64,000 nucleotides of DNA from Cobetia sp. cqz5-12 (GTDB lineage: Bacteria; Pseudomonadota; Gammaproteobacteria; Pseudomonadales; Halomonadaceae). Below are positions 16,513 through 25,010 of this stretch, in pieces (within the stretch, counting starts at the first letter, position 1; every line of letters begins with the position of its first letter). The stretch spans positions 1,488,001 through 1,552,000 of the forward strand of contig NZ_CP044522.1 in NCBI RefSeq assembly GCF_016495405.1, given 5' to 3'. The notes under the pieces are model-generated. The model searched no databases. It was not told the origin of the DNA and worked only from the letters and a program-made list of their open reading frames with translations. The position numbers and the translations under genes were made by a program.

Positions 16513-16653
16513 GACGTGTCAGGCGTACGGCGTACAGTTGTCACGAAGAAGGTGAAACGCCCAGCGAGACGAAGAGGATGGTGATGCGGTAGTGGCGAAT
16601 ATTTGTCATTCACGACAGGTGCTTACGAGCTTTGTCAGTCGTGCATGACGAAG

Positions 16654-16670
16654 CTGGCATGCTTGATGCC
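16654..16670 (+). promoter_or_regulatory. Sigma-54 (-24/-12) promoter
   Basis: CTGGCATGCTTGATGCC carries GG at 16656-16657 and GC at 16668-16669 with exactly ten bases between, as in TGGCAC-N5-TTGC promoters. It lies 50 bases before the monooxygenase start and downstream of a candidate activator site. Transcription should begin near 16680. Confidence 0.7.
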
Positions 16671-16719
16671 TTGGATGGAAGGCGTGACTACAACATCCAA
16701 CAACACGCGGAGAGACGCC

Positions 16720-18516
16720 ATGACCGCACGCACGCCAACTCAGATCGCTCAGCAATGGCTCGATGATTTCGAGTCCTCCCTGGCTCAGCGCGATATCGCC
16801 CGGGTTCTCTCGTTGTTTGGCGAGGAATGCTACTGGCGCGATTTGATCGCCTTCACCTGGAATCTCAAGACGTCGGAGGGCAAGGACGAGATCCAGTCGA
16901 TGCTCGCGGCGACCCTCGAGCATGTCGCTCCCTCTCACTGGCAACTGGATGGTGAGGCCAGTGAGGCAGGCGGCATCGTCGAGGCCTGGTTCACCTTCGA
17001 GACCGCCGATGCACGCGGCAAGGGCTTGTTGCGCCTGAAGGAAGGGCGCTGCTGGACACTGTTGACCGCCATGCGCGAACTCAAGGAATTCCCCGAACCG
17101 CTGGGTATGCAACGCCCCAAGGGCGCCGAGCATGGTGCCAACAAGCAGCGTGAGACCTGGCTTGAGTCGCGTCAGCGCGAAGAGGCTGAGCTGGGCTACG
17201 AGCGCCAGCCGTATTGCGTGATCATCGGTGGTGGTCAGGGCGGCATCGGGCTGGCCGCAAGGCTCAGACAGATGGATGTGCCGACCATCGTGATCGACAA
17301 GAATCCGCGCGCGGGCGATGCCTGGCGCAATCGCTACAAGTCCCTGTGTCTGCATGATCCGGTGTGGTACGACCACATGCCTTACATCCCCTTCCCGGCA
17401 AACTGGCCGGTCTTCGCGCCCAAGGACAAGGTCGCGGACTGGCTGGAGATGTACACCAAGATCATGGAGCTCAATTACTGGAACTCCACGACCTGTGAGA
17501 GTGCTCAGTTCGATGAGGCGAGCGGCGAGTGGGTGGTCGAGGTGGTACGCGACGGCAAGCCCGTGACCTTGCGTCCCAAGCAGCTGGTGCTGGCCACAGG
17601 CATGTCGGGTATGCCCAATGTGCCGCACTTCCCGGGAGCTGAAACCTTCGAAGGTGAGCAGCAACACTCCAGCCAGCACCCGGGGCCGGATGCCTATCGT
17701 GGCAAGAAGGTGGTCGTGGTGGGCGCCAACAATTCCGCTCACGATATCTGCGCTGCGCTGTGGGAGCACGATGCAGACGTGACCATGCTGCAACGCTCCT
17801 CCACGCATGTGGTGAAGTCCAACTCGCTGATGGAAGAGGCGCTGGGGCCGCTCTATTCCGAGCAGGCGGTGCAGAGCGGTATCGACCACCACAAGGCGGA
17901 CCTGATCTTTGCCTCGATTCCCTATCGGATACTGCCCGACTTCCAGCGGCCGATCTTCGATGCGATCCGTAAGCGCGACGCCGACTACTACCGCCGGTTG
18001 GAGGCGGCGGGGTTCCTGCTCGATTTCGGCGATGACGACTCGGGCCTGTTCCTGAAATACCTGCGCCGCGGCTCCGGCTACTACATCGATGTGGGCGCCT
18101 GTGAACTGGTCGCCAAGGGTGACATCAAGCTACGCAGTGGCGTTGGCATCGAGCGCATCAATCCGCGCTCGGTCACCTTGACCGATGGCTCGGAATTGCC
18201 CGCCGATCTGATCGTCTATGCCACCGGCTACGGCTCGATGAATGGCTGGGCGGCGCGAATCATCTCGCAGGAGGTCGCCGACAAGGTCGGCAAATGCTGG
18301 GGCATGGGCTCCGATACGCTCAAGGATCCCGGTCCCTGGGAGGGCGAGCTGCGCAACATGTGGAAGCCGACCCAGCAGCAGGCGTTATGGTTCCACGGCG
18401 GCAACCTGCACCAGTCCCGCCACTACTCCCAGTATCTGGCGCTGCAGCTCAAGGCGCGGCTCGAGGGTATCCCGACGCCGGTCTACGGCCTTCAGGAAGT
18501 CCACCACCTGAGCTGA
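16720..18516 (+). CDS. Flavin-containing monooxygenase with N-terminal NTF2-like domain
   Basis: A 598-residue protein. Residues about 10-150 look like an NTF2/SnoaL-type domain (WLDDFESSLAQRDIARVLSLFGEECYWRDL). The rest is a flavoprotein monooxygenase: FAD site VIIGGGQGGIGLA near 170, NADPH site VVVVGANNSAHDI near 333, and FPGAETFEGEQQHSSQH between them as a variant FMO/BVMO fingerprint. ATYGYGS-type residues (YATGYGSMN) close the FAD domain. The frame is open upstream, but ATG 16720 has GGAGAG before it and matches family starts. It is first in an operon with an SDR and is driven by a sigma-54 promoter. Likely reaction: oxygenation of a ketone, aldehyde or other soft nucleophile. The substrate is not identifiable. 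Confidence 0.82.
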   Translation: MTARTPTQIAQQWLDDFESSLAQRDIARVLSLFGEECYWRDLIAFTWNLKTSEGKDEIQSMLAATLEHVAPSHWQLDGEASEAGGIVEAWFTFETADARGKGLLRLKEGRCWTLLTAMRELKEFPEPLGMQRPKGAEHGANKQRETWLESRQREEAELGYERQPYCVIIGGGQGGIGLAARLRQMDVPTIVIDKNPRAGDAWRNRYKSLCLHDPVWYDHMPYIPFPANWPVFAPKDKVADWLEMYTKIMELNYWNSTTCESAQFDEASGEWVVEVVRDGKPVTLRPKQLVLATGMSGMPNVPHFPGAETFEGEQQHSSQHPGPDAYRGKKVVVVGANNSAHDICAALWEHDADVTMLQRSSTHVVKSNSLMEEALGPLYSEQAVQSGIDHHKADLIFASIPYRILPDFQRPIFDAIRKRDADYYRRLEAAGFLLDFGDDDSGLFLKYLRRGSGYYIDVGACELVAKGDIKLRSGVGIERINPRSVTLTDGSELPADLIVYATGYGSMNGWAARIISQEVADKVGKCWGMGSDTLKDPGPWEGELRNMWKPTQQQALWFHGGNLHQSRHYSQYLALQLKARLEGIPTPVYGLQEVHHLS

Positions 18517-18600
18517 GGCCAGTGGCGCTGGACCGTGTGCCAGCGTCATGGCAGCAGCGCAGCATTTGCAGATTTCAGTGAGAGATTCAGGAGACGACTC

Positions 18601-19377
18601 ATGCAACTGAACGACAAGATTGCACTGGTGACAGGGGGCGGGCGCGGTATCGGTCAGGGGATCGCGCTGGCATTGGCCAAGGCGGGGGCAGACGTGGTGG
18701 TGGCGGATTTGGACCTCGCCATTGCTCGTGAGACAGCGGCGCAAGTGGAGGCACTGGGCAGACGGTGCCTGGTGCTGCAGGTCGATGTCGCGGATGCGGC
18801 ATCCGTGCGGCGCTTGATCGAAGAGGCCGAAGCCGGACTTGGCCCACTTGATATCGCCGTCAACAATGCTGGCATCATCGGCATCCATTCCATCGATGCG
18901 CTGACAGTGGAGGAGTGGGACCGCGTCATGAACGTCAATGCGCGAGGCACCTTCCTATGCACTCAGGCCGAGGTCGCCGTGATGCGCTCACGCCGCGTCG
19001 GGCGGATCATCAACGTGGCCTCGATGGCCGGCAAGGTCGGCTTCCCTGACTTGTCGCACTACTGTGCCTCGAAGTTCGCCGTTATCGGCTTTACCAACGC
19101 CGTCGCCAAGGAAGTCGCAGCGGAAGGCATCACCGTCAATGCGATCTGCCCAGGCGTGGTGGGCACCGGCATGTGGCGGGGCGAGAGCGGGCTCTCGGCA
19201 CGCTGGAGCGAAGAAGGTGAAAGCGAGCCCGCTGCATGGGAGCGCCTGCAGAAGAGCCTGCTGCCCCAGGGAGTCGCCCAGACACCTGAGGACATGGGGC
19301 AGCTGGTGGTCTACCTCGCCCAGGCCGAGCATGTGACAGGGCAGGCCATCGCCGTCGATGGTGGCTTCACGCTGTGA
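18601..19377 (+). CDS. SDR family oxidoreductase
   Basis: A 258-residue classical short-chain dehydrogenase. It has the TGGGRGIG cofactor loop (residues 12-19), NNAG near 90, catalytic serine in NVASMAG and YCASK with Tyr/Lys near 155-159, and an aspartate after beta-2 (VADLD) that favours NAD(H). ATG 18601 has AGGAGA upstream; an extended frame from 18535 is unlikely. It follows the monooxygenase by 84 bases on the same strand. Oxidation of an alcohol to the ketone used by the monooxygenase, or the reverse, would fit. SDRs of this kind are often labelled acetoin/diacetyl or glucose dehydrogenases, so naming by homology is unsafe. Confidence 0.85.
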   Translation: MQLNDKIALVTGGGRGIGQGIALALAKAGADVVVADLDLAIARETAAQVEALGRRCLVLQVDVADAASVRRLIEEAEAGLGPLDIAVNNAGIIGIHSIDALTVEEWDRVMNVNARGTFLCTQAEVAVMRSRRVGRIINVASMAGKVGFPDLSHYCASKFAVIGFTNAVAKEVAAEGITVNAICPGVVGTGMWRGESGLSARWSEEGESEPAAWERLQKSLLPQGVAQTPEDMGQLVVYLAQAEHVTGQAIAVDGGFTL

Positions 19378-19456
19378 GTCAGGAATGAGCCAGCATTGAG
19401 TCAGCATAGAGAGCAAGGTTGAGCTCAGTGGCTGACGGCAAGGGGTGATGGCATTA

Positions 19457-19494
19457 CACAACGCCGCCTTCCGGCAACGGGAGGCGGCGTTGTG
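19457..19494 (+). terminator. Hairpin terminator between SDR and lipoprotein genes
   Basis: CAACGCCGCCT (19459-19469) pairs perfectly with AGGCGGCGTTG (19482-19492), with extra pairing around a GCAA loop. It lies between convergent genes. The T-rich tail is weak. Confidence 0.6.
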
Positions 19495-19556
19495 GTGTCT
19501 GTTGCGCAGAGTATTCAGCCCAACTTCACCCTTCACTAAGCGGCCGGCGATAGGAG

Positions 19557-20030
19557 TCAGTAAAGGTGAACGGCTTCCAGGCGGGCACGCGATACCCCTT
19601 GTTCATCCAGCAGCGTCAATGTCTTGCCGTCTATCTGCCAGCCCGACACATCATTGAGTGTCGCGAGGAAAGCGCGTTCGAGTGATCCAGCCTCACCGGG
19701 GCATGCCATGCGCGTGATGGCCAGACGATCGAAGCTGAGTTCGTGCTCGTCATGTAGATACTCACCCATCAGGCGATTGCAGCCGGTGGAACCGGCCACT
19801 CGCGAGTTCTGTGTCGAAGCGTCAGGGGCATGCAAGACGAAATGGGCTTCACGCTTGCCATCCACCACGGGTGTCGGCTGGTCATCTAGTGTCACCAGCT
19901 TCCAGTAAGTGTTCTCCAGCGGCTCATCGACCGCGTGATTGTCGTCAGGGGATTGAGCGCCCGCGCAGCCGCCCAGGGTGAGTGCTGCGCTCATCACGGC
20001 GGCGTATGTCATCGCTTGAGTCGGTTTCAT
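19557..20030 (-). CDS. META-domain lipoprotein (HslJ-like)
   Basis: A 157-residue predicted lipoprotein. A signal peptide is followed by a lipobox ending LGGC, then a short acidic linker and a META domain (ENTYWKLVTLDD near 40, GSTGCNRLMGEY near 85, LAITRMACPG near 108, final LTLLDEQG). HslJ-type META proteins sit at the outer membrane and are linked to stress and motility phenotypes; their activity is unknown. ATG 20030 follows GGAGG; an upstream ATG at 20054 would place the lipoprotein signal too far inside. It appears monocistronic. Confidence 0.8.
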   Translation of the reverse strand: MKPTQAMTYAAVMSAALTLGGCAGAQSPDDNHAVDEPLENTYWKLVTLDDQPTPVVDGKREAHFVLHAPDASTQNSRVAGSTGCNRLMGEYLHDEHELSFDRLAITRMACPGEAGSLERAFLATLNDVSGWQIDGKTLTLLDEQGVSRARLEAVHLY

Positions 20031-20289
20031 CCGGGTGTCTCCCTCCAATGTCATGGGGCAGATTACGCTATCACGTTGATCGTTGTGAGGTAGAGGCTCT
20101 CGGGGATGATTCGGGCGCTATCGGTGGTGCCTGTCAGTGAGCGTCGAGCGCGCAGCCCTGTTCATGGGTTCCTGAAAAAGCAGGCAGACGACTGATGCCT
20201 AAAAGTGATCTATCAAGATAAATATTAATCGCTTTTTTGGATTTTTTCTCGATGCATACTCGAATGGAGCCCATAGATTGGAGTAGATC

Positions 20290-20973
20290 ATGATTGCGTC
20301 TTCGGTAGATTCCGGCATTCCCGCCCTGGCAGATCCCGCTCATATCGAGGCCCTGCGTAGCATCGTGACGCCGCACCTTAGCGATAACCTGGATCGCCTG
20401 AGTGGTATTCGCGGCCTGACGCCTTATCACGACGGCACCAAATTGGTCGGCACCGCATTCACCGTCAAATGCCGCGCTGGTGACAACCTGTATATCTACC
20501 AGGCGCTGACGATGTTACGTCCGGGACATGTGCTGGTGATCGACGGCAGTGGCCATCTGGACAACGCGCTGGTGGGTGAGCTCATCAAGTGTTACGCCCA
20601 GCAGCGCGGTTGCGTGGGATTGGTGGTGGACGGTGCCATTCGAGACATCAAGGCATTCGCGGAAGATAGCTTCCCTTGCTATGGCCGCGGCAGCATTCAT
20701 CGTGGCCCTTACAAGAATGGGCCGGGTGCGCTCAATGTTCCCGTCTGTGTCGGCGGGCAGGTCGTGAATCCGGGCGACATCGTGGTAGGAGATGAAGATG
20801 GGCTGGTCACCTTCGCTCAGTCCGAGGCGCCCGCGTTGATCGAGGCTGCCAAGGCCAGTTTCCGGAAAGAGGCCGGCATCATGGAGGAAATCTCGAGCGG
20901 CCAGCATTACCAGCACTGGCTGGATGCGGTACTCATCTCCAAAGGCCTTGAATACGGGGAAGCACACGCATGA
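20290..20973 (+). CDS. RraA-like HMG/CHA-type aldolase
   Basis: A 227-residue protein of the RraA/4-hydroxy-4-methyl-2-oxoglutarate (HMG) aldolase fold. Typical elements are GTAFTVKC near 58, HVLVIDGSGHLDNALVGEL near 85 and VVDGAIRDIKAF near 117, the last carrying the Arg and Asp used for metal and pyruvate binding. True aldolases of this family split HMG into two pyruvates; RraA proper inhibits RNase E. At 227 residues, and adjoining an aminotransferase and a dicarboxylate/amino-acid carrier, the aldolase reading is favoured. The last four bases overlap the next gene (ATGA). A promoter should lie in the AT-rich tract around 20210-20260. Confidence 0.8.
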   Translation: MIASSVDSGIPALADPAHIEALRSIVTPHLSDNLDRLSGIRGLTPYHDGTKLVGTAFTVKCRAGDNLYIYQALTMLRPGHVLVIDGSGHLDNALVGELIKCYAQQRGCVGLVVDGAIRDIKAFAEDSFPCYGRGSIHRGPYKNGPGALNVPVCVGGQVVNPGDIVVGDEDGLVTFAQSEAPALIEAAKASFRKEAGIMEEISSGQHYQHWLDAVLISKGLEYGEAHA

Positions 20974-22175
20974 CAGCGATCCTGTTGGCCGACCGTCTCA
21001 AGCGCATTCAACCTTCCCCCAGTGTCCAGGCCAATGATCGCGTGGCAGCGCTGCGTGCAGAGGGCAAGGACATCATCAACTTCACCATCGGTGAGCCTGA
21101 CTTCGACACGCCGGCCCACATCATCGATGCCGCTGTCACCGCGATGAAGCAGGGCGATACGCATTACACGCCGTCAGAAGGAACCCCTGCATTGCGTCAG
21201 GCGATTGTCGAGAAGCTCGCTCGGGACAATGCATTGGAGTATCACTTCGACGAGATTGTCGTGGGGGCCGGCGGCAAGCACATCCTCTATCACGTGATGG
21301 CAGCGACTCTGAATCCTGGCGATGAGGTCATCGTGCCAGCGCCGTATTGGGTGTCCTATCCCGATATCGCATTGCTCAATGAGGGAGTGCCGCGTGTCGT
21401 CACTTGCGACGCCTCCAGTGGCTTCAAGTTGACACCTCAGGCGCTGATCGAGGCGATCACCGACAAGACACGCTGGTTGGTGCTCAATACGCCGTCCAAC
21501 CCGACCGGTGCCGTGTACTCTGAATCGGAGCTGCTCGCGCTCGCTCAGGTGCTGCGTGATTATCCTCATGTCGGCATCATCTCCGACGAGATATACGAGC
21601 ATTTCGTCTACGCCCCGGCGCGCCATCTCTCGCTGATCAATGTGGCGCCAGACCTCAAGTCGCGCACCTTGATCGTCAATGGCGCCTCCAAGGGGTATGC
21701 CATGACGGGCTGGCGGATCGGCTTCGGTGCCGGTCCTCGAGACTTAATCCAGGCCATCGTGAAACTGATCTCCCAGACCACGACTTGCCCCAGCTCGATC
21801 AGTCAGGCCGGCGCAGTTGCAGCTTTCATCGGTGATCAGGCTCCTGTGCGCGCCATGGCGGAACGCTACACGCAGCGTCGTCAATTGATGCTCGAGGGAC
21901 TGCAATCGATAGCAGGCGTCAATTGCACTGCCCCCGATGGCGCCTTCTATGTCTATCTCGATGTCAGCGGGCTATTGGGGAAGACGACACCAGAGGGCCA
22001 GCGTCTCGTGCGTGATGGTGACGTGGTGCTGTACTGGCTCGATGCCGGTGTTGCGGCAGTCAGTGGTGAAGCCTATGGCTTGTCACCCTACGTCCGGCTG
22101 TCCTTTGCCATCGGGGATGAGGCCATCCAGGAAGGCTGTCGGCGTCTACGCGAGGCCTGCCTGGCATTGACGTGA
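20970..22175 (+). CDS. Class I PLP-dependent aminotransferase
   Basis: A 401-residue fold-type I aminotransferase of the bacterial aspartate aminotransferase (I-gamma) subgroup. It shows INFTIGEPDFDTP, the THYTPSEGTPALR substrate segment, NTPSNPTGAVY and the PLP lysine in NGASKGYAMTGWRIGFGAG. Both arginines expected to bind dicarboxylates appear plausible (GWRIGFG; YVRLSFA), so an acidic amino acid is a likely substrate. It overlaps the RraA-like gene by four bases and precedes the symporter by 61. Context suggests deamination of an imported glutamate-like amino acid to a 2-oxo acid that the aldolase cleaves. A housekeeping aspartate aminotransferase role cannot be excluded. Confidence 0.87.
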   Translation: MTAILLADRLKRIQPSPSVQANDRVAALRAEGKDIINFTIGEPDFDTPAHIIDAAVTAMKQGDTHYTPSEGTPALRQAIVEKLARDNALEYHFDEIVVGAGGKHILYHVMAATLNPGDEVIVPAPYWVSYPDIALLNEGVPRVVTCDASSGFKLTPQALIEAITDKTRWLVLNTPSNPTGAVYSESELLALAQVLRDYPHVGIISDEIYEHFVYAPARHLSLINVAPDLKSRTLIVNGASKGYAMTGWRIGFGAGPRDLIQAIVKLISQTTTCPSSISQAGAVAAFIGDQAPVRAMAERYTQRRQLMLEGLQSIAGVNCTAPDGAFYVYLDVSGLLGKTTPEGQRLVRDGDVVLYWLDAGVAAVSGEAYGLSPYVRLSFAIGDEAIQEGCRRLREACLALT

Positions 22176-22236
22176 ACCTTGTCGCAACGAACAAGACTCA
22201 CCTCCCGTAATTCACAATGACAATAATGAGGTTCTC

Positions 22237-23517
22237 ATGACACTTACCTTGCGAGGTTCACGGGGGTTACCCGTGCGTATTTTCATCGGCTTCATGCTGG
22301 GTATCAGCTGCGGCTTGCTGTTTCAGGATTTCTCAATGGCGATCAAGCCACTGGGCGACGCGTTCATCAATGCCATCAAGATGCTCATCGTACCGATCAT
22401 CTTCTTCTCCGTGGCGGGTGGTATCGCCAACATGGGGGACGTGCAGCAGCTGAAGCGTGTGGGCGGCAAGACATTGCTGGTGTATGTCGGCATGACCCTC
22501 ATCGCGGGCATCATCGGACTGGTCGTCGCCTCCATCATCCAGCCGGGCAAAGGGCTTGATGTCCAGATGAGTGCCCCGGTAGAGGCGGTCTCGAGCGGCC
22601 TGGACATCGGTCAATTCCTGTTGCAGATGATTCCCAGCAACCCCGTGGCAGCGATGGCCAGTGGCAACGTGATCCAATTGATCGTCTTCACCATTCTGGT
22701 CGGGGTGGCCATGGTCATGCTGGGAGAGCGTGTCGCCCGACTGCGTGCCTTGTTCGATGAGGGGGCTGCGGTGTCATTTCGTATTCTGGACATGGTCATG
22801 GCGACGTCGCCTATCGGTATCTTTGCCCTGATGGCGTATGCCGTCGCCAACTACGGCATTGATATCTTTGGACAGATCGGCAAGTTCATCCTCGCGGACT
22901 ATGCCGCTCTGCTGGTGATATGGGCAGTGGTCTCCATTCTGCTGGTCCTGTTCACGCGAATTTCCTATCCGCGCTTGATACGCAAGATGGTGCCTATCTG
23001 GCTCATGACGCTGTCGACCACCAGCAGCAATGCCACCTTGCCCGTGACGATGAAGGTCACCCATCGTGATCTCGGTGTGCCGGAATGGCTGTGCTCGTTC
23101 ATGCTGCCGCTGGGCGCGACGATCAACCTGATGGGGGCCGCTGCGTATCTGTCCGTGCTGGTCGTGTTCGCGGCAGACTTCTATGACCTTTCGCTGAGTT
23201 TCTCGCAGATGGTCAACGTGATCTTCATCGGCACCATCCTGTCGATGGCAGCTCCGGGCATTCCCGGCGGCGGGATCGTCATGGGCACCCTGATCCTGCA
23301 ATTGATGAATCTGCCGTTCGAGCTGGTCGGGCTGATCGCCGGCATTTATCGCATCGTGGATATGGGGCACACCACACTCAATGTTTCCGGTGATGTGGTG
23401 GGTGCATTGCTGGTGGCCAAGAGTGAAAACCTGCTCTCGACGGCAAAGGTCGCTTCTCCCACCACGACGCCTGCCACACCGCCCACATCATCCACACCGG
23501 CAGTGAGTGTGGATTGA
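22237..23517 (+). CDS. Dicarboxylate/amino acid:cation symporter (DAACS, GltP-like)
   Basis: A 426-residue membrane symporter of the glutamate/aspartate/C4-dicarboxylate family. Conserved elements: TTSSNATLPVTM (HP1), LGATINLMGAAAY (TM7), PGIPGGGIVMGTL (HP2) and IAGIYRIVDMGHTTLNVSGD (TM8, with the aspartate and the substrate-side residues). The C-terminus is a threonine/proline-rich tail. An RBS-like GAGG precedes the ATG. It is the third gene of an RraA-aminotransferase-symporter operon and is followed by a strong terminator. In TM8 the residue that selects glutamate versus dicarboxylate cannot be judged safely without alignment. Confidence 0.9.
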   Translation: MTLTLRGSRGLPVRIFIGFMLGISCGLLFQDFSMAIKPLGDAFINAIKMLIVPIIFFSVAGGIANMGDVQQLKRVGGKTLLVYVGMTLIAGIIGLVVASIIQPGKGLDVQMSAPVEAVSSGLDIGQFLLQMIPSNPVAAMASGNVIQLIVFTILVGVAMVMLGERVARLRALFDEGAAVSFRILDMVMATSPIGIFALMAYAVANYGIDIFGQIGKFILADYAALLVIWAVVSILLVLFTRISYPRLIRKMVPIWLMTLSTTSSNATLPVTMKVTHRDLGVPEWLCSFMLPLGATINLMGAAAYLSVLVVFAADFYDLSLSFSQMVNVIFIGTILSMAAPGIPGGGIVMGTLILQLMNLPFELVGLIAGIYRIVDMGHTTLNVSGDVVGALLVAKSENLLSTAKVASPTTTPATPPTSSTPAVSVD

Positions 23518-23612
23518 GGCATGTGATGGCCAGTTCATCGCCCTGACAGCATCAGTCTCCTGACAATCCGTGTGTCCTTGTCTCTCACGCGGCTCGCTTC
23601 ACTGTCATCCAG

Positions 23613-23644
23613 GCCCCCGACACCTCGTGTCGGGGGCTTTCTGT
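23613..23644 (+). terminator. Intrinsic terminator after the symporter
   Basis: An 11-bp GC-rich stem (23613-23623 with 23627-23637, loop CTC) is followed by TTTCTGT. It closes the operon and faces the convergent LysR gene. Confidence 0.85.
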
Positions 23645-23700
23645 ATCGGAAGGAATGCCGCAGCGGTTGTGCTCAGGCAGACATGGACACCGACCCCTCG

Positions 23701-24618
23701 TCATTCTGTCGTCGGCAGGCGATCGAAATACAGTTGATTGAAATTGCAGGTGCTTTCAGCCAGTTTCGCGATGGTTGCCGTCAATCCGGCCTGACGGTCG
23801 GCGCGATAGAATGCACTGTATTGCACCAGCGGGAGGCTTTCGGGGGTGGGCAAGATCTGCAGCATCTTGCGGTCGACCAGAAATTGCATGCAGTGACGGG
23901 GGAGGTAACTGATACCCGCTCCCGACAGGGTCAGGCCGACCTGCGCCAGCAGGTAATTGCTGACCAGCGTATTTCGCATTCGCGCCCCGTGTTGCAACAA
24001 CCACCGCTCGCAGATCAACCCCGTGCCCGAGTGACTTCCTTGAGACAGCACCGTGAGTTCGGTCAGCTCCTGGAGCGTCATCGTACGGCCCTCCGGCACA
24101 GTGCCATGCGCTGCCATCCAGACGTTTTCCACGCTTTTCAGTGGCTGAGAGATGAAGCGCGCGTCTGAAAACACATCGGGCACGATGATCATGTCCAGTT
24201 GGTCGTGTTCCAGCTTGCTGTAAAGCTCACTGCTGAGCTCGATCGAGGGCTCGATCCTGAGGCGGGGAAAGCGCTCTCGAATCCGCGCGATCAACTGTGG
24301 CAGCCAGGTGATGCCGGTCAATTCAGTCACGCCGATCCGAAACTGACTCTGGATGACGGACTCGTCACTGATGCGCTCGACGAGATGATCGCGGCGCTCC
24401 AGCAGGTCCTTGCCCAGTGCCAGCACCTCGAGTCCCTTGTCCGTCAGGCGGGCCGAGCGTCGGCTGCGATCAAATAGCGGCACACCAAAGGTTTCTTCCA
24501 GCTCCTGAATCCGCTTGGATATTGCAGACTGCGTCGTATGGAGCTTGTTGGCGGCCGCTTCAAAGCCCCCGAGTTCGCTCACCCAGTAAATTGCATCGAG
24601 TTGTTTGAAGGTGATCAT
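23701..24618 (-). CDS. LysR-type transcriptional regulator
   Basis: A 305-residue LysR protein. The N-terminal winged HTH (FKQLDAIYWVSELGGFEAAANKLHTTQSAISKRIQELE) is followed by the linker helix and an effector domain. ATG 24618 (MITFKQLDA) gives the usual start; the frame runs on to 24681 without homology. It is convergent with the RraA-aminotransferase-symporter operon and so may regulate it in trans. LysR genes more often sit divergently, so the link is only positional. Confidence 0.88.
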   Translation of the reverse strand: MITFKQLDAIYWVSELGGFEAAANKLHTTQSAISKRIQELEETFGVPLFDRSRRSARLTDKGLEVLALGKDLLERRDHLVERISDESVIQSQFRIGVTELTGITWLPQLIARIRERFPRLRIEPSIELSSELYSKLEHDQLDMIIVPDVFSDARFISQPLKSVENVWMAAHGTVPEGRTMTLQELTELTVLSQGSHSGTGLICERWLLQHGARMRNTLVSNYLLAQVGLTLSGAGISYLPRHCMQFLVDRKMLQILPTPESLPLVQYSAFYRADRQAGLTATIAKLAESTCNFNQLYFDRLPTTE

Positions 24619-24765
24619 TCCGCAAGGCCATTGGCAACGAAGTGTGCTTGCGATGATAGAGCGTTCTGACGCGAGGAGCATGCCTTGTCATCGCATGTCT
24701 CTCGCCATTGACCGCGTGTCCTGGACCCCCATTCTGTTCAGCGCGGGACGTCATCTTTCGGGGAA

Positions 24766-24801
24766 AGTGGCAAGAAGAGTGGCAAGAGGAGTGGCAAGAG
24801 G
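24766..24801. repeat. Three 12-base tandem repeats
   Basis: AGTGGCAAGARG repeats at 24766, 24778 and 24790, with a partial fourth copy. It lies in the 392-base gap (24619-25010) upstream of the channel-like gene, which otherwise shows no gene. Confidence 0.6.
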
Positions 24802-25010
24802 AGTGGATCGCCTATTTCCTTAAGCCTCACGTGGTCACCACGGGACTCCATCAGTATCCTGATCGCACAGGCGCTGCATCATGAGTCGCCTCTCGGCGGC
24901 CCAGGCCGCTGCTCTCGGTGGACCCGCTATCAGGCGCGCCGTACTCCAGGAGCACCGCATTCAAAGTGTCGTGCTCGAAACCCCAGGACGAAAATACGTC
25001 AGGAGTTGTC

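Noticed and set aside
14991..16592. 533-codon plus-strand frame
   Set aside because: Antisense shadow of the sigma-54 activator, which has intact Walker motifs and HTH on the minus strand.
16606..17892. 428-codon minus-strand frame
   Set aside because: Shadow of the flavin monooxygenase; no recognisable domain.
24766..24801. CRISPR-like short repeats
   Set aside because: Units are 12 bases, directly adjacent with no spacers; a simple tandem repeat.
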